In this document: one piece after another, positions 54,557-63,138 of the stretch | Layout of the letters: every line of letters starts with the position of its first letter | Position numbering within the stretch: position 1 is the stretch's first letter | NCBI RefSeq assembly: GCF_007751715.1 | Contig: NZ_CP036292.1 | Location: 5,029,339 to 5,093,338, forward strand | Reading direction: 5' to 3' | Length of the DNA stretch: 64,000 bases | From: Rosistilla oblonga | GTDB lineage: Bacteria; Planctomycetota; Planctomycetia; Pirellulales; Pirellulaceae | Made by a program: the position numbers and the translations under genes | Notes under the pieces: generated by a model | Seen by the model: the letters and a program-made list of their open reading frames with translations, nothing else | Databases searched by the model: none | What the model was told of the DNA's origin: nothing

Positions 54557-54621
54557 CTGCGGCAGTCCAAGCTAATCCAAAATGAGCGTCAGCGATCCGA
54601 CGCACGCGACGACTGCCGCAG
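54557..54621. terminator. Long hairpin between convergent sulfatase and SDR genes
   Basis: CTGCGGCAGTC (54557-54567) and GACTGCCGCAG (54611-54621) are perfect 11-bp inverted repeats 43 bases apart, between two convergent genes. It could end transcription from both sides. The remaining part of 54530-54729 shows nothing else. Confidence 0.45.
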
Positions 54622-54729
54622 ATCGAATCGACAGAACAACCGTAGCTTTCCGCAGCCGATGTCGATCAAAATTCCGATAAACGTTGAGCCGTGGCGACGC
54701 GTTTCACGGCCCACGCGGCATCGATTGGA

Positions 54730-55500
54730 TCAGTCGAGCATGCGTCCATCGCGATAGCGAAACGCCCCATCGACCGGCAAGACGGATCCCGTGATGTAGT
54801 CGGCATTGGGCGACATCAAAAATGCGGCCGCACGACCGATATCCTGAGCTGATCCCAGCCTTCCCCAAGGCAGCTTGGGCGCTTCCTCCTCGAAGAACTT
54901 CGGCGTGAACGCCTCTCTCTCCCCGGGCGTATCGATCCAGCCAGGCTCGATCACATTGACATTAATGTGGCGACTGGCCAGTTCGACAGCAATTGTTTTA
55001 GCCAATTGATTCAGCCCCGCTTTGGCTGCGCAGTAGGCACTTTTCTGAGCCATAGGCCGCTGAGCGAGTACGCTTGAGATAAAAACAAGCTTCCCGGAAA
55101 TCCCTTCGTCGACCATCTGGCGTGCCACCAATTGGCTCATGTGAAAACCGCTGAACAGTGTTCCCTGAATCACCCTTTCAAAGTCGTCCGGGCATAGGTC
55201 GAGAAACGGAGAGACCTTCTGATAAGCGGGACAACTGACAAGTCCATGCACCGGCCCCGATTGTTCGACGGCTTCGCGAAGCAAGTCTTCGCAGCCTGCC
55301 CGCGTGAACACATCGGCTTCGACACCTTTCACATTGGCCCCCTGGTCGCGAAGCTCCTGGACGGTCGGCTTCAGATCTTGGCTTCCGGGCCGATCATTAA
55401 TGATCAGAGTTGCACCGGCGCGAGCTAGTTCGACGGCGCACCCCTTCCCGATCCCTCTGCCTGCTGCCGTGACAATAATCGTCTTGTCTTTGAGTTTCAT
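54730..55500 (-). CDS. SDR-family oxidoreductase
   Basis: 256 residues of the classical short-chain dehydrogenase type. Cofactor motif TAAGRGIGKG near the N-terminus (15-24 or so), active-site Ser in FISSVLAQ, and YCAAK with the catalytic Tyr and Lys. The C-terminal YITGSVLPVDGAF is typical. The Asp in NDRPG after the second strand favours NAD(H). Next to a mannonate dehydratase on the same strand, a D-mannonate/fructuronate oxidoreductase role (standing in for UxuB) is plausible, but this is context only. The gap to the UxuA-like gene is 212 bp without recognisable features. Confidence 0.9.
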   Translation of the reverse strand: MKLKDKTIIVTAAGRGIGKGCAVELARAGATLIINDRPGSQDLKPTVQELRDQGANVKGVEADVFTRAGCEDLLREAVEQSGPVHGLVSCPAYQKVSPFLDLCPDDFERVIQGTLFSGFHMSQLVARQMVDEGISGKLVFISSVLAQRPMAQKSAYCAAKAGLNQLAKTIAVELASRHINVNVIEPGWIDTPGEREAFTPKFFEEEAPKLPWGRLGSAQDIGRAAAFLMSPNADYITGSVLPVDGAFRYRDGRMLD

Positions 55501-55712
55501 AATCTTTGCTTGGGTTCGGTGGAACGGTCGTTGGGCGTGGGAAAATCCTCGTCGAATTTGTCAAACCATTCCTCCAGGCACCGTTCGGAAATGATCTCGT
55601 CGTTCGAGTATTGCAACATCTCACGCGAGTGAAGTGTTTCCTCCGTAGTGGACGAGATCACGAGTCCCGTCGTGCCTCGAAGGAGCCGGGACTCGTTGCC
55701 TCGTCCAATACC

Positions 55713-56678
55713 TTAGCAATCCGCAGGCAGCTCGGTCGCTTGAATTAACGCTCGGATATATCCAAAAGAAAAGTAGCGGGCCAGCATGGTATATCCGGGC
55801 TGGCCTTGTTCTTCGCCGGCCAACTGGGGCACGTGGTCGGGACGTATCGGCCCGGTGAATCCGATATCGCGGTAGGCTTTCATCGCAGCCACCATATCGG
55901 TCGGGCCGTTGTCGTGGAATGTCTCGATGAAGTCGTCGGCGGTCCCTTGGACGTCTCGAAAATGAACATAGCGAATCCGCTTTCCCCACCGCCGGATGGT
56001 GTCTGGAATGTCGACTCCCATTGCGGCGAAGTTGCCTTGGCAAAAGCAGATCCCGTTGCTGGGCGAGGCGGAAATCTCCAACAGCCGGTCGAAGTCCTCC
56101 AGCCGATTCATGATGCGAGCATGTTTGCCAAACGATGCCAGCGGAGGATCATCGGGATGCATCGCCAAGGCGACACCAGCCGCTTCGGCAGCAGGCAACA
56201 GCTCTTCCAGAAACCGCTGAAGGTTGCGCCACAATTGGTTGGAGGAAATCGGCGAAATCGAATCGCTCAGAGAGATGGAATGCAGCGAAGCGGCCGATTC
56301 CGCATCCGAACTGCGAAAGGCTGTCGTGAGCGATCCACCCCGTTCTCGAACCTTCGTGTCGGTTCGAGCCCAATCGGTTGCTGGCATAAAGTTGTAGCAA
56401 CAGATCGGTACCTCGGCTTCTCCCATGATGGCAAACAACTGCTTCATGCGGCTGAAATCATCCGCCCGATTCGCGGTGCCTAAGATGGCATTTTGAATCG
56501 GCAGTTCTCCCTCGATCGCAGCGATCTTGAGGCCATGGCGGCTCAACCGCTCGCGGGTTTCCAAAAGGTCTCGAAGCTCCAGCCCCGGATAGCGGATGGC
56601 GACAGCGCTGACGCCCAACTGGGCGACGCGCGCCAGGTTCTCGTTATCAAAAGGAGTCACCACGGATGCCAACTGCAT
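55713..56678 (-). CDS. uxuA: Mannonate dehydratase (UxuA-like)
   Basis: 321 residues. Conserved UxuA segments are seen in order: CCYNFMPATDWARTD, LAMHPDDPP (metal His), GICFCQGNFAAMG, RIRYVHFRDVQG, FHDNGPTDM and RPDHVPQLAGE. The enzyme converts D-mannonate to 2-keto-3-deoxygluconate in hexuronate breakdown. It is shorter than the E. coli protein (394), as in many planctomycete homologues. ATG 56678 (MQLASVVTPFD) is chosen over an upstream frame start at 56756, which overlaps the sialidase remnant. The downstream SDR may supply the preceding fructuronate reduction step. Confidence 0.88.
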   Translation of the reverse strand: MQLASVVTPFDNENLARVAQLGVSAVAIRYPGLELRDLLETRERLSRHGLKIAAIEGELPIQNAILGTANRADDFSRMKQLFAIMGEAEVPICCYNFMPATDWARTDTKVRERGGSLTTAFRSSDAESAASLHSISLSDSISPISSNQLWRNLQRFLEELLPAAEAAGVALAMHPDDPPLASFGKHARIMNRLEDFDRLLEISASPSNGICFCQGNFAAMGVDIPDTIRRWGKRIRYVHFRDVQGTADDFIETFHDNGPTDMVAAMKAYRDIGFTGPIRPDHVPQLAGEEQGQPGYTMLARYFSFGYIRALIQATELPADC

Positions 56679-56766
56679 ATCAGACTTTTCTTGAAAAGGT
56701 GGATCGAATTCAACGGTCGCTACGAAGAAATACACGCCAAGTTCCCAAGACCACAATGGCGATGTC

Positions 56767-57098
56767 GGCTTAACCTTCTACTGTGACGATCAGGAGAACA
56801 GTTGGCATCCTAGCAAGAATGCGGTCGACTGGTATGCCTCGTCAAAAATGGAGGTCCAAGAATCGGATATCGTCGACATTAGAAGACGGCCAACTGTTGC
56901 TGTTCGCTCGCACGAACAGCGAGCCCCGGTGAAAACCTATCTCGAAGACCGAGGCGAAACCTGGTTGACGCCCCTACCAACGACTTGGGATATCAGTGCA
57001 TTGAATTCCTCAAAGATGGAACCGCGTTGATCGTCTATCACAGCAACGATGGCTTGCATATGTCTCGCCTGAACGTCGATTGGTTCTACGGCAAGTAG
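56767..57098 (+). pseudogene. Decayed sialidase/BNR gene, 3' remnant
   Basis: Pieces of a sialidase-like protein can be read only by changing frame. First LTFYCDDQENSWHPSKNAVDW (from 56770, its first 20 residues matching an Asp-box region), then LEDGQLLLFARTNSE (from 56879), which ends in TGA 56930. The next piece is KTYLEDRGETWLTPLPT (from 56932) in the first frame, and last FLKDGTALIVYHSNDGLHMS to DWFYGK in a third frame, ending at TAG 57096. Three frame changes in 330 bp show the gene is dead, and its 5' part is missing. The order of pieces and the DWxYG-type ending match the planctomycete sialidase family. It probably belonged with the uronate genes beside it. Confidence 0.75.
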
Positions 57099-57196
57099 AA
57101 CAATAGTGCGACTTCCTGCGAAGCTTTGCTTGAGACCTGGTTTCACCGTTAGTTAGACTCAACACAACGTTGGTTCAACGACCTTCGAGCTTGACG

Positions 57197-58675
57197 CTAA
57201 AGTTGTTGCAAGGCGACGCCTCCGGTCGCCTTAGCTAACTCGATTAGATCGTCGTTGACTTCTTCGACGATAAACGCATGCAGGATGATCCCGTTGAGCT
57301 CTTCTGGCTTGACGTTGATCCCGTGATCTCCATCGGTCACGATGATCAACTCTGGTCGTTCGGCCTGAGTGTCGGCGACAACGGCCTCGATCCGCGTTAT
57401 CCCCTCGCGAATCGCGAGGTTGATGTCGGTATCATCGCCTAGGAAAAAGCTGGAGTGCAAATTTTGCATCGCCTGGCGGGCCTGAGACACTTCGTCGACA
57501 AGCACCTGTTCGTGAACGACCGAATCGAAAAAGCTGAATCCCAAAATAGCTTCGCGCCGTAGCACCGCTCGCAAACGGTTCATCAGGATGGCGATCAGCT
57601 TGTAGATCCGTTCTCCCTGCTGCATCGATTTCGAGCGATCCAACATCGCGTAGAACAGCTGCTTCTTGTCGCTCCTCTTAATCTTCTCGCGAACCATGAA
57701 GCTTTTTGTCGCCACGCGGTAGCGAAAATATTTGGGCGACGCGACTTTCAGCGCCCACGCTGCCGGCACCATCCGCGACAGTTCGTCGAACGATTGCATC
57801 ATCCGCATCCGCGTCTGGTCCCCATCGGCCGCGGGCAACATTTTCTTTTCAAAGCGAGGCTGAAAGCCGACGTATTCGTTGGCGATCCGCGCGATCCGCA
57901 CCAACGCTTCGAGCCCCGGTTCGCTGAGCATCCGCGACGCGATATCCAACCGCCGGACCGACAGTGGATGGATCTCCTTGTGCTCGGTCTCGCGACGGAC
58001 GCCACCGAAACAGTCGCTCAGCAGCGACGCGATCTTATCGCGCGTCTCCAGGTTTTCGACCAATTGAATCTGGCTGATCCCACGATCCAAGGCCATCCGT
58101 TCCAGGTCGAGCGAATCGGTCGATTGCAGCGAGTCCTCGTCGGGCAGACACTCCAACAATTCGATCTCATCGGCTGTCAGCCCGCCCACTTCGCCGAGCG
58201 CCCAATTGACTTGCGCGGCGACCACGTCGGACGCCAGCCCGATCGCAAGGGCTTGTTTGACGGTCGATATCAAGGCGACGTTAGCGATCGCGCGATCGAT
58301 GTCGGTGCGTCCCTCCAGCCGATCGAACTGGATCTCGCGAAGCGCAGATGCCAAGGCATGGTAGATCGCGGTGTCGCGCTGCGACCAAGAAAAGATGTCG
58401 TCGAGGAAACGTTTGATCCGCCCCATCCGCATCCGGTACGTCAGCCCGATCCGCCGCTCGATCTCCAACGATCCCGCCAAGCGCCCGTCGTCGACCAAGT
58501 GCACGCCGTCCCAGATCGTTGGAATCGGAATGTGCTGCATTCCGATCGCGTCGAGCCGCCGGATCACCTCGGCGGTGTTGATTTGCTGACGCCGCTCGCT
58601 CTCGTCCGGGTAGGTCACATGCGTGTGAAAGCGGATGAAATTTCGATAGCGTCGCGGCAGATCAGCGGCATCCAT
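57197..58675 (-). CDS. VWA-domain protein, CoxE/ViaA-like
   Basis: 492 residues. The first 300 residues are helical without a recognised domain. The C-terminal VWA has the MIDAS motif AMLDRSKSMQQGER (Asp342 to Ser346) and a second metal loop region IIVTDGDHGIN; the Thr ligand is probably in DDTDINLAI. No signal peptide, so cytoplasmic, like CoxE or ViaA, which work with MoxR-family AAA+ ATPases. None is in the window. ATG 58675 (MDAADLPRRYRNFIRFH) is chosen because GAGGGG lies upstream; TTG 58696 is less likely. The redoxin-fusion gene ends 36 bp upstream on the same strand, so these two may be co-transcribed. Confidence 0.8.
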   Translation of the reverse strand: MDAADLPRRYRNFIRFHTHVTYPDESERRQQINTAEVIRRLDAIGMQHIPIPTIWDGVHLVDDGRLAGSLEIERRIGLTYRMRMGRIKRFLDDIFSWSQRDTAIYHALASALREIQFDRLEGRTDIDRAIANVALISTVKQALAIGLASDVVAAQVNWALGEVGGLTADEIELLECLPDEDSLQSTDSLDLERMALDRGISQIQLVENLETRDKIASLLSDCFGGVRRETEHKEIHPLSVRRLDIASRMLSEPGLEALVRIARIANEYVGFQPRFEKKMLPAADGDQTRMRMMQSFDELSRMVPAAWALKVASPKYFRYRVATKSFMVREKIKRSDKKQLFYAMLDRSKSMQQGERIYKLIAILMNRLRAVLRREAILGFSFFDSVVHEQVLVDEVSQARQAMQNLHSSFFLGDDTDINLAIREGITRIEAVVADTQAERPELIIVTDGDHGINVKPEELNGIILHAFIVEEVNDDLIELAKATGGVALQQL

Positions 58676-58711
58676 GATCGGCCCCTCGTGCGGCAATTGA
58701 GGTCAAGCGAC

Positions 58712-60727
58712 TCACAAGCCAAACCGCTGCTTGGCGGCCTGTTCGATTTCCTGCCGCGTTAAAATCGAATCTCCGTCGCGATCGAACTTGCGAAATCCGT
58801 AGCGGCTGAAGGCCATCGGCGTCTCTTCGCGAGCGACCTTGCCGTCACCATCGGTGTCCATCTGCTGAAAGAAGTCGCTGACGAAATCGTTCACGCGTTG
58901 TGTCGCTGCGTCGGCGGCGACGCTATTGCCACTGGATGCCTTTGATTTCGCCTGCTTCTTCGCTCCGCCATCCAACGGTTGGCAGACTTCGAAGAACGCC
59001 AAGGCCATCTCCTCCCAAGTCTGATCGCCCCAGCTGACGTATTGCGATGGGTCGGGATTGACCAGATTGTCTTTAGAGTTGTCGAACCAAACGGTCCCCG
59101 TCAGATCATCGACCGTCGACAGATCGATCGGATTGGCGAAGGCGTAGGAGTGCTGCCAATTGAAGTCGTACGCTGGCACGTCCAACAACGTCTTCTGCTG
59201 GCCCGCGATGCGTCCCTCCAAACGGAACGCTTTACCGCGCAGATGCATGTGCGGCGCAACGGCTAACAATTGCCCGGTTTTCGGCAATCCGCCCGGCTTG
59301 ATTTTGACGGGATGATTCGCCGCCCGCGGTGGGATCTCGAACTCTTGATCGATCGCCGCAACGGTGAAGACTTCATTGGTTACCGTTGCGGGATCGGCCA
59401 ACTTGATGCCGACCTTCGTCAGATCGTCAACCTCCGAACCGTTGGGCGTGTAGTGCATCTGGAAGACAAACTTGGAACCGGCGGGAACGCGGCGGGCCAG
59501 CCCAGGCGGGTACTCCGCGATGCGTTGGCCCGGAACGTAGGCGGTCAACCAATTGACGCCGCGTTGGCGTTGGCCATCGGGCGGGCGGACAAAGATGATC
59601 GCGTGATGGACGACGCTGCGGTCGCCGGGGATCACCTCGGCCGCTTGAATCCACTGATCCTCGGTAAAGCCACTGTCGACGACAAAATACTGGTACTCCA
59701 CCGTCCCCTCGGCCGGCACGCGATACGGCTTGTCGTTCATCGAGAAGACGAGATCGGGAGTTCCCAGCCCCCAATCGCCTCGCGGCGGCAGCGGCTCGGG
59801 AAGGTCGTTGGCATTGCCATAGGGCATCCCTTGATCGACCCAATCTCGCAAGATCTGCTTGTCCCCCGCCGGCATCTGCCGGGCTCCTAAGAAGTCGCCA
59901 TATTCGGGGTTCGCGTGCCAGGGAGGCATCCGTCCCTGGTCGATCACTTCCAGCGACATATCGGCCCAACCGACGACTTCATCGTAATCGGTCAGGGCAA
60001 ACGGTCCGATCTCGCCGGCGCGATGGCATTCGACGCAGTGCTGCTGCAAAACGCGTGAGACCTGTTTGCAGAAGGTGATCGAACCCTCATCGGCCAACGG
60101 TCGCGACTGGCCGATGATGCAACCGACCGCCGTGGTCCGTGGCATCGCCACGGGGCGATCGGCCAGCAGGTCGTCGATCGCTTCGCGCAGTTCACTGCGT
60201 GTGGCGACGGGACGCGAAATACCAGGGCGATACTGATCATCGATCCGGCCTTGGTAGCGAATCTTGCCAGATGAATCGAGCACAAAGACCTCGGGCGTTC
60301 GCGTCGCTCCCAACAGCGTCGCCGCAGCCCCGTCGTAGTCCTTCGCCATCGGGAACGAAATCGCATACCGGTCGACATACTCGCGGACCTCTTGCAGCGA
60401 ATCCTGGCGGTTGCTGTTGACTCCCAAGACTCGCACCCCGCGATCGCGCAGTTCGGCATCCAACGCCGACAACCGCGGCCCATACAACCGGGCTAATGGA
60501 CACTCAGTCCCCAGGAAGCAGATCACATGCAGCTTGCCCGCATCGGGATCTAACAAGCGAACCGATTGGTTCTCCACCGCCGAAGGCAACTGCAGCGACT
60601 GGACCGATTCGGCAGCCACAGCGGGCAACGCGCTGGCACAGCAAAGTAACAGACAACCGCAAAATCGCCACAGTTTCGCTAGCCCGCGGCGTCGAACGCA
60701 ACACTCGGTCAAGTCGCGCGTGTTCAT
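58712..60727 (-). CDS. Redoxin / haem / copper-monooxygenase-like / EF-hand fusion protein
   Basis: 671 residues, exported (hydrophobic WRFCGCLLLCCASALPAVAA). Domains in order: an AhpC/TlpA-type redoxin (about 45-180) with a lone active-site cysteine (FLGTECPLARLYG); a c-type haem site CVECH near residue 230; a region with paired histidines like copper type II ascorbate-dependent monooxygenases (VVHHAIIF, FQMHYTPNG, APHMHLRGK); and two C-terminal EF-hands, DTDGDGKVAREE and DRDGDSILTRQE. The protein family is common in planctomycetes, but its substrate is unknown. Redox chemistry outside the membrane is the safe inference. ATG 60727 is chosen over 60769 by position relative to the signal peptide. 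Confidence 0.85.
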   Translation of the reverse strand: MNTRDLTECCVRRRGLAKLWRFCGCLLLCCASALPAVAAESVQSLQLPSAVENQSVRLLDPDAGKLHVICFLGTECPLARLYGPRLSALDAELRDRGVRVLGVNSNRQDSLQEVREYVDRYAISFPMAKDYDGAAATLLGATRTPEVFVLDSSGKIRYQGRIDDQYRPGISRPVATRSELREAIDDLLADRPVAMPRTTAVGCIIGQSRPLADEGSITFCKQVSRVLQQHCVECHRAGEIGPFALTDYDEVVGWADMSLEVIDQGRMPPWHANPEYGDFLGARQMPAGDKQILRDWVDQGMPYGNANDLPEPLPPRGDWGLGTPDLVFSMNDKPYRVPAEGTVEYQYFVVDSGFTEDQWIQAAEVIPGDRSVVHHAIIFVRPPDGQRQRGVNWLTAYVPGQRIAEYPPGLARRVPAGSKFVFQMHYTPNGSEVDDLTKVGIKLADPATVTNEVFTVAAIDQEFEIPPRAANHPVKIKPGGLPKTGQLLAVAPHMHLRGKAFRLEGRIAGQQKTLLDVPAYDFNWQHSYAFANPIDLSTVDDLTGTVWFDNSKDNLVNPDPSQYVSWGDQTWEEMALAFFEVCQPLDGGAKKQAKSKASSGNSVAADAATQRVNDFVSDFFQQMDTDGDGKVAREETPMAFSRYGFRKFDRDGDSILTRQEIEQAAKQRFGL

Positions 60728-60857
60728 GCAAGACCTATTTGTCTGGTGTAGAAAAAGTGCGGATCCCATAAACCGACGTCACTGCAAACGGTGTTGCCAG
60801 CGAACAGATAGCGGCCCGGCGTGAGTTCCACACCGCGCCGACACGTGGCGGCAGGGA

Positions 60858-61283
60858 TCAAAGGGCAGGATCGCTGGAATGGGAGAAACCAGCCGCCCAC
60901 TTCGAAAGCTCGTCTGCCGAATAATATCCAGTCCGCTCGTCGATCCTCTGTCCATCGCGGAACATGATCATGTGCGGGATCCCCGAGATCCGGTAACGCG
61001 CACTCAGTTCGGGATTGTTGTCGACGTTGATCGATACGATCTCGACATCACCGGTGACGTTTGGCAATTCTTCGTCGAGCATCCGGCACGGACCGCACCA
61101 CGGAGCCCCAAACTTGATCAAGGTCAGCGGCGACTTTGCGACTAATTCGTCGAACTGCTGTTCGCTGTAGTGCGGATCGTCGCTGGCTGAACCGCTGCTG
61201 GCGGGGAAGCGATCGCATCCGACGACCAACAAAGCAACGATCAGAATCGATCCCAACACCGCGGGTGTCCTGGTGAGCATCAT
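60858..61283 (-). CDS. Thioredoxin-domain lipoprotein
   Basis: 141 residues. The N-terminus ends LIVALLVVGCDRF, a lipobox (VVGC), so the protein is lipid-anchored. The thioredoxin active site WCGPC is at residues 62-66, followed by NVDNNPELSARYRISGIPHMIMF with the cis-proline. It would act as a disulfide reductant or oxidant in the periplasm. ATGs at 61283 and 61280 are both possible; a TTG at 61292 is less likely. It lies 130 bp upstream of the redoxin fusion gene, same strand, and may keep that protein's cysteines reduced (inference). Confidence 0.9.
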   Translation of the reverse strand: MMLTRTPAVLGSILIVALLVVGCDRFPASSGSASDDPHYSEQQFDELVAKSPLTLIKFGAPWCGPCRMLDEELPNVTGDVEIVSINVDNNPELSARYRISGIPHMIMFRDGQRIDERTGYYSADELSKWAAGFSHSSDPAL

Positions 61284-61562
61284 ATTTTCCAAAACAAAAT
61301 CTTTTGATTATCCTGTCCGACCGGATTCCAAATTCCCTGTATAACAGATCGACCTGGATCCCGTCGGTTCCAATTCGGACTTCGCCCGCAAAAAGCGACG
61401 GAGAGCCGACACGATAGTGGAAAACCACCAACCACAGTAACTGCGGAGTTCGGAGGCATCCGACGCGTAGAGAGAGGGGGGTAACGCCCATTATCTTCTC
61501 AAGCAAGAACCGTCGACGTCGGCGGCTCCAGCGGGAGAACTCTCGTCTACCGAATTCATTTT

Positions 61563-62261
61563 ATGTCGATGCCATTAATGGGCAACAACCTCGAAAACTT
61601 TGAACAGACAGTCCAGCGGGTCACCGAAGCGGTTCTCGGCTGCATACGGCAGCGCGAAGGGTTCAAAGAAGTCATCGTAAGCGAACCCGATTGCATCTAC
61701 GTCAAGTCGGCCAATGGCGTCATCCAACAGGTCAACACAGCGTACCACGGCCGCTTTTCGGCGGGGGCCGACCCGGCGGGTAAATCGGGCGTCTCCTACC
61801 TGCATCCGTCGGTGGTCGACGCCTCGCACCGCAGCGACAAGATGATCCTTGGCGGCTGTTCGTCGGTGCTGTTCAACCATCAGGGAGAAGATCAGCAGGG
61901 GCGGTCGCTGCGATACCGCACCTACAAACGATCGCTGCAGGAGGCGGGCGATCCGCGCTACGCAATCCTCGGCATCACGCGGGTGATGGGGATCGTCGGC
62001 ACCAAAGTCAACGCAGCGTCGATGCTTTCAGAAAAGTGGCAGCGTTTTGAACAACTGTCCCCGGAGGATCGCCAGATTGCGATCGCGATGGCCAGCAGCG
62101 ATCCCGCCGCCGCGTTGGCAGAAAGAGGAGACGTGCCCCACGGGCGTCTGAAAAGCCGACGCGAGGCGATTCTAAAGACGCTGCAGATCGAGTCGGAGGT
62201 CGAACTGATCAAGCTGTTGGTCCGATTGCAGGACAACGGCTTTGGCAACCTAGGAATCTGA
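61563..62261 (+). CDS. PAS-domain protein with LuxR-like C-terminus
   Basis: 232 residues. The N-terminal part (about 35-140) reads as a PAS sensor (EPDCIYVKSANGVIQQVNTAY ... SYLHPSV ... RSLRYRTYKRSL, each a separate piece). The C-terminal part (about 165-232) has the helix pattern of a LuxR-type HTH: LSPEDRQIAIAMASSDPAAA, then GRLKSRREAILKTLQIESEVELIKLLVR, which is only given by its ends. No receiver or kinase domain. It could be a one-component regulator of neighbouring genes, converging on pstB. ATG 61563 is the first start. The HTH assignment is tentative. Confidence 0.65.
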   Translation: MSMPLMGNNLENFEQTVQRVTEAVLGCIRQREGFKEVIVSEPDCIYVKSANGVIQQVNTAYHGRFSAGADPAGKSGVSYLHPSVVDASHRSDKMILGGCSSVLFNHQGEDQQGRSLRYRTYKRSLQEAGDPRYAILGITRVMGIVGTKVNAASMLSEKWQRFEQLSPEDRQIAIAMASSDPAAALAERGDVPHGRLKSRREAILKTLQIESEVELIKLLVRLQDNGFGNLGI

Positions 62262-62271
62262 CGTCGCTGCG

Positions 62272-63126
62272 TTAACTGAATTCGCCGCGAATGTACTGCT
62301 TGGTGTACTCTTCCTGCGGATCGGCGAACATCGCTTCGGTCTTGCTGTATTCGACCAGATAGCCGGTTCGCGCGCCTTGCGAGGTGTCGACATACATGAA
62401 CGCCGTCATATCGGCGACACGCTGAGCTTGCTGCAGATTGTGCGTAACCACAGCGATGGTGTATTGCTTCTTCAGTTCAGTCATCAGTTCTTCGATCCGT
62501 CGCGTGGCGATCGGATCCAACGCCGAACAAGGTTCATCCATCAACAGCACCTCGGGTTCGGTTGCGATCGCCCGAGCGATACACAGTCGTTGCTGCTGTC
62601 CGCCGGACAGCGATAATCCGCTGTTCTTCAGTTTGTCCTTAACTTCATCCCACAGCGCCGCCCCACGCAGCGCCTTCTCGACACGCTCGGGCACATCCCC
62701 TTTGACGCGGTTCAAACGCAGTCCAAACGCAACGTTATTGTAGATGCTCATCGCAAACGGATTGGGCTGTTGAAAGACCATCCCGATGTAGCGACGGACC
62801 GCCACGGGATCGACGCTGCGATGGTAGATATCGCGGCCGCGAAAATGAACATGTCCTTCGAAGCGGAAGCCGCGGACCAGATCGTTCATCCGGTTCAGAC
62901 ATCGCAGCGCGGTGCTCTTGCCGCAGCCCGAGGGGCCGATAAAAGCGGTGATCTGCCCCTGCTGGACCGGAATGTGGCTATCGCGAACAGCGCGAAACTT
63001 GCCGTAATAAAGGTTGTCGATCTTGCAATCGATCACGACATTCTCGGCAGCCCCGTTGTCGCGACCGTTGACGGCACTTCCCGCCTTCGTATTTTTCGAC
63101 GGTACCGCTGAAGTTGCTTGGACCAT
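62272..63126 (-). CDS. pstB: Phosphate ABC transporter ATPase PstB
   Basis: 284 residues. Walker [19 protein letters not shown] and [21 protein letters not shown] are hallmarks of PstB, with signature [14 protein letters not shown] and Walker [16 protein letters not shown]. It energises high-affinity phosphate import. The N-terminus carries about 30 extra polar residues before the ABC core, also seen in related planctomycetes. It begins 12 bp after the end of pstA. The genes pstC and pstS would lie to the right of the window. Confidence 0.96.
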   Translation of the reverse strand: MVQATSAVPSKNTKAGSAVNGRDNGAAENVVIDCKIDNLYYGKFRAVRDSHIPVQQGQITAFIGPSGCGKSTALRCLNRMNDLVRGFRFEGHVHFRGRDIYHRSVDPVAVRRYIGMVFQQPNPFAMSIYNNVAFGLRLNRVKGDVPERVEKALRGAALWDEVKDKLKNSGLSLSGGQQQRLCIARAIATEPEVLLMDEPCSALDPIATRRIEELMTELKKQYTIAVVTHNLQQAQRVADMTAFMYVDTSQGARTGYLVEYSKTEAMFADPQEEYTKQYIRGEFS

Positions 63127-63138
63127 TGGAATACCTGC

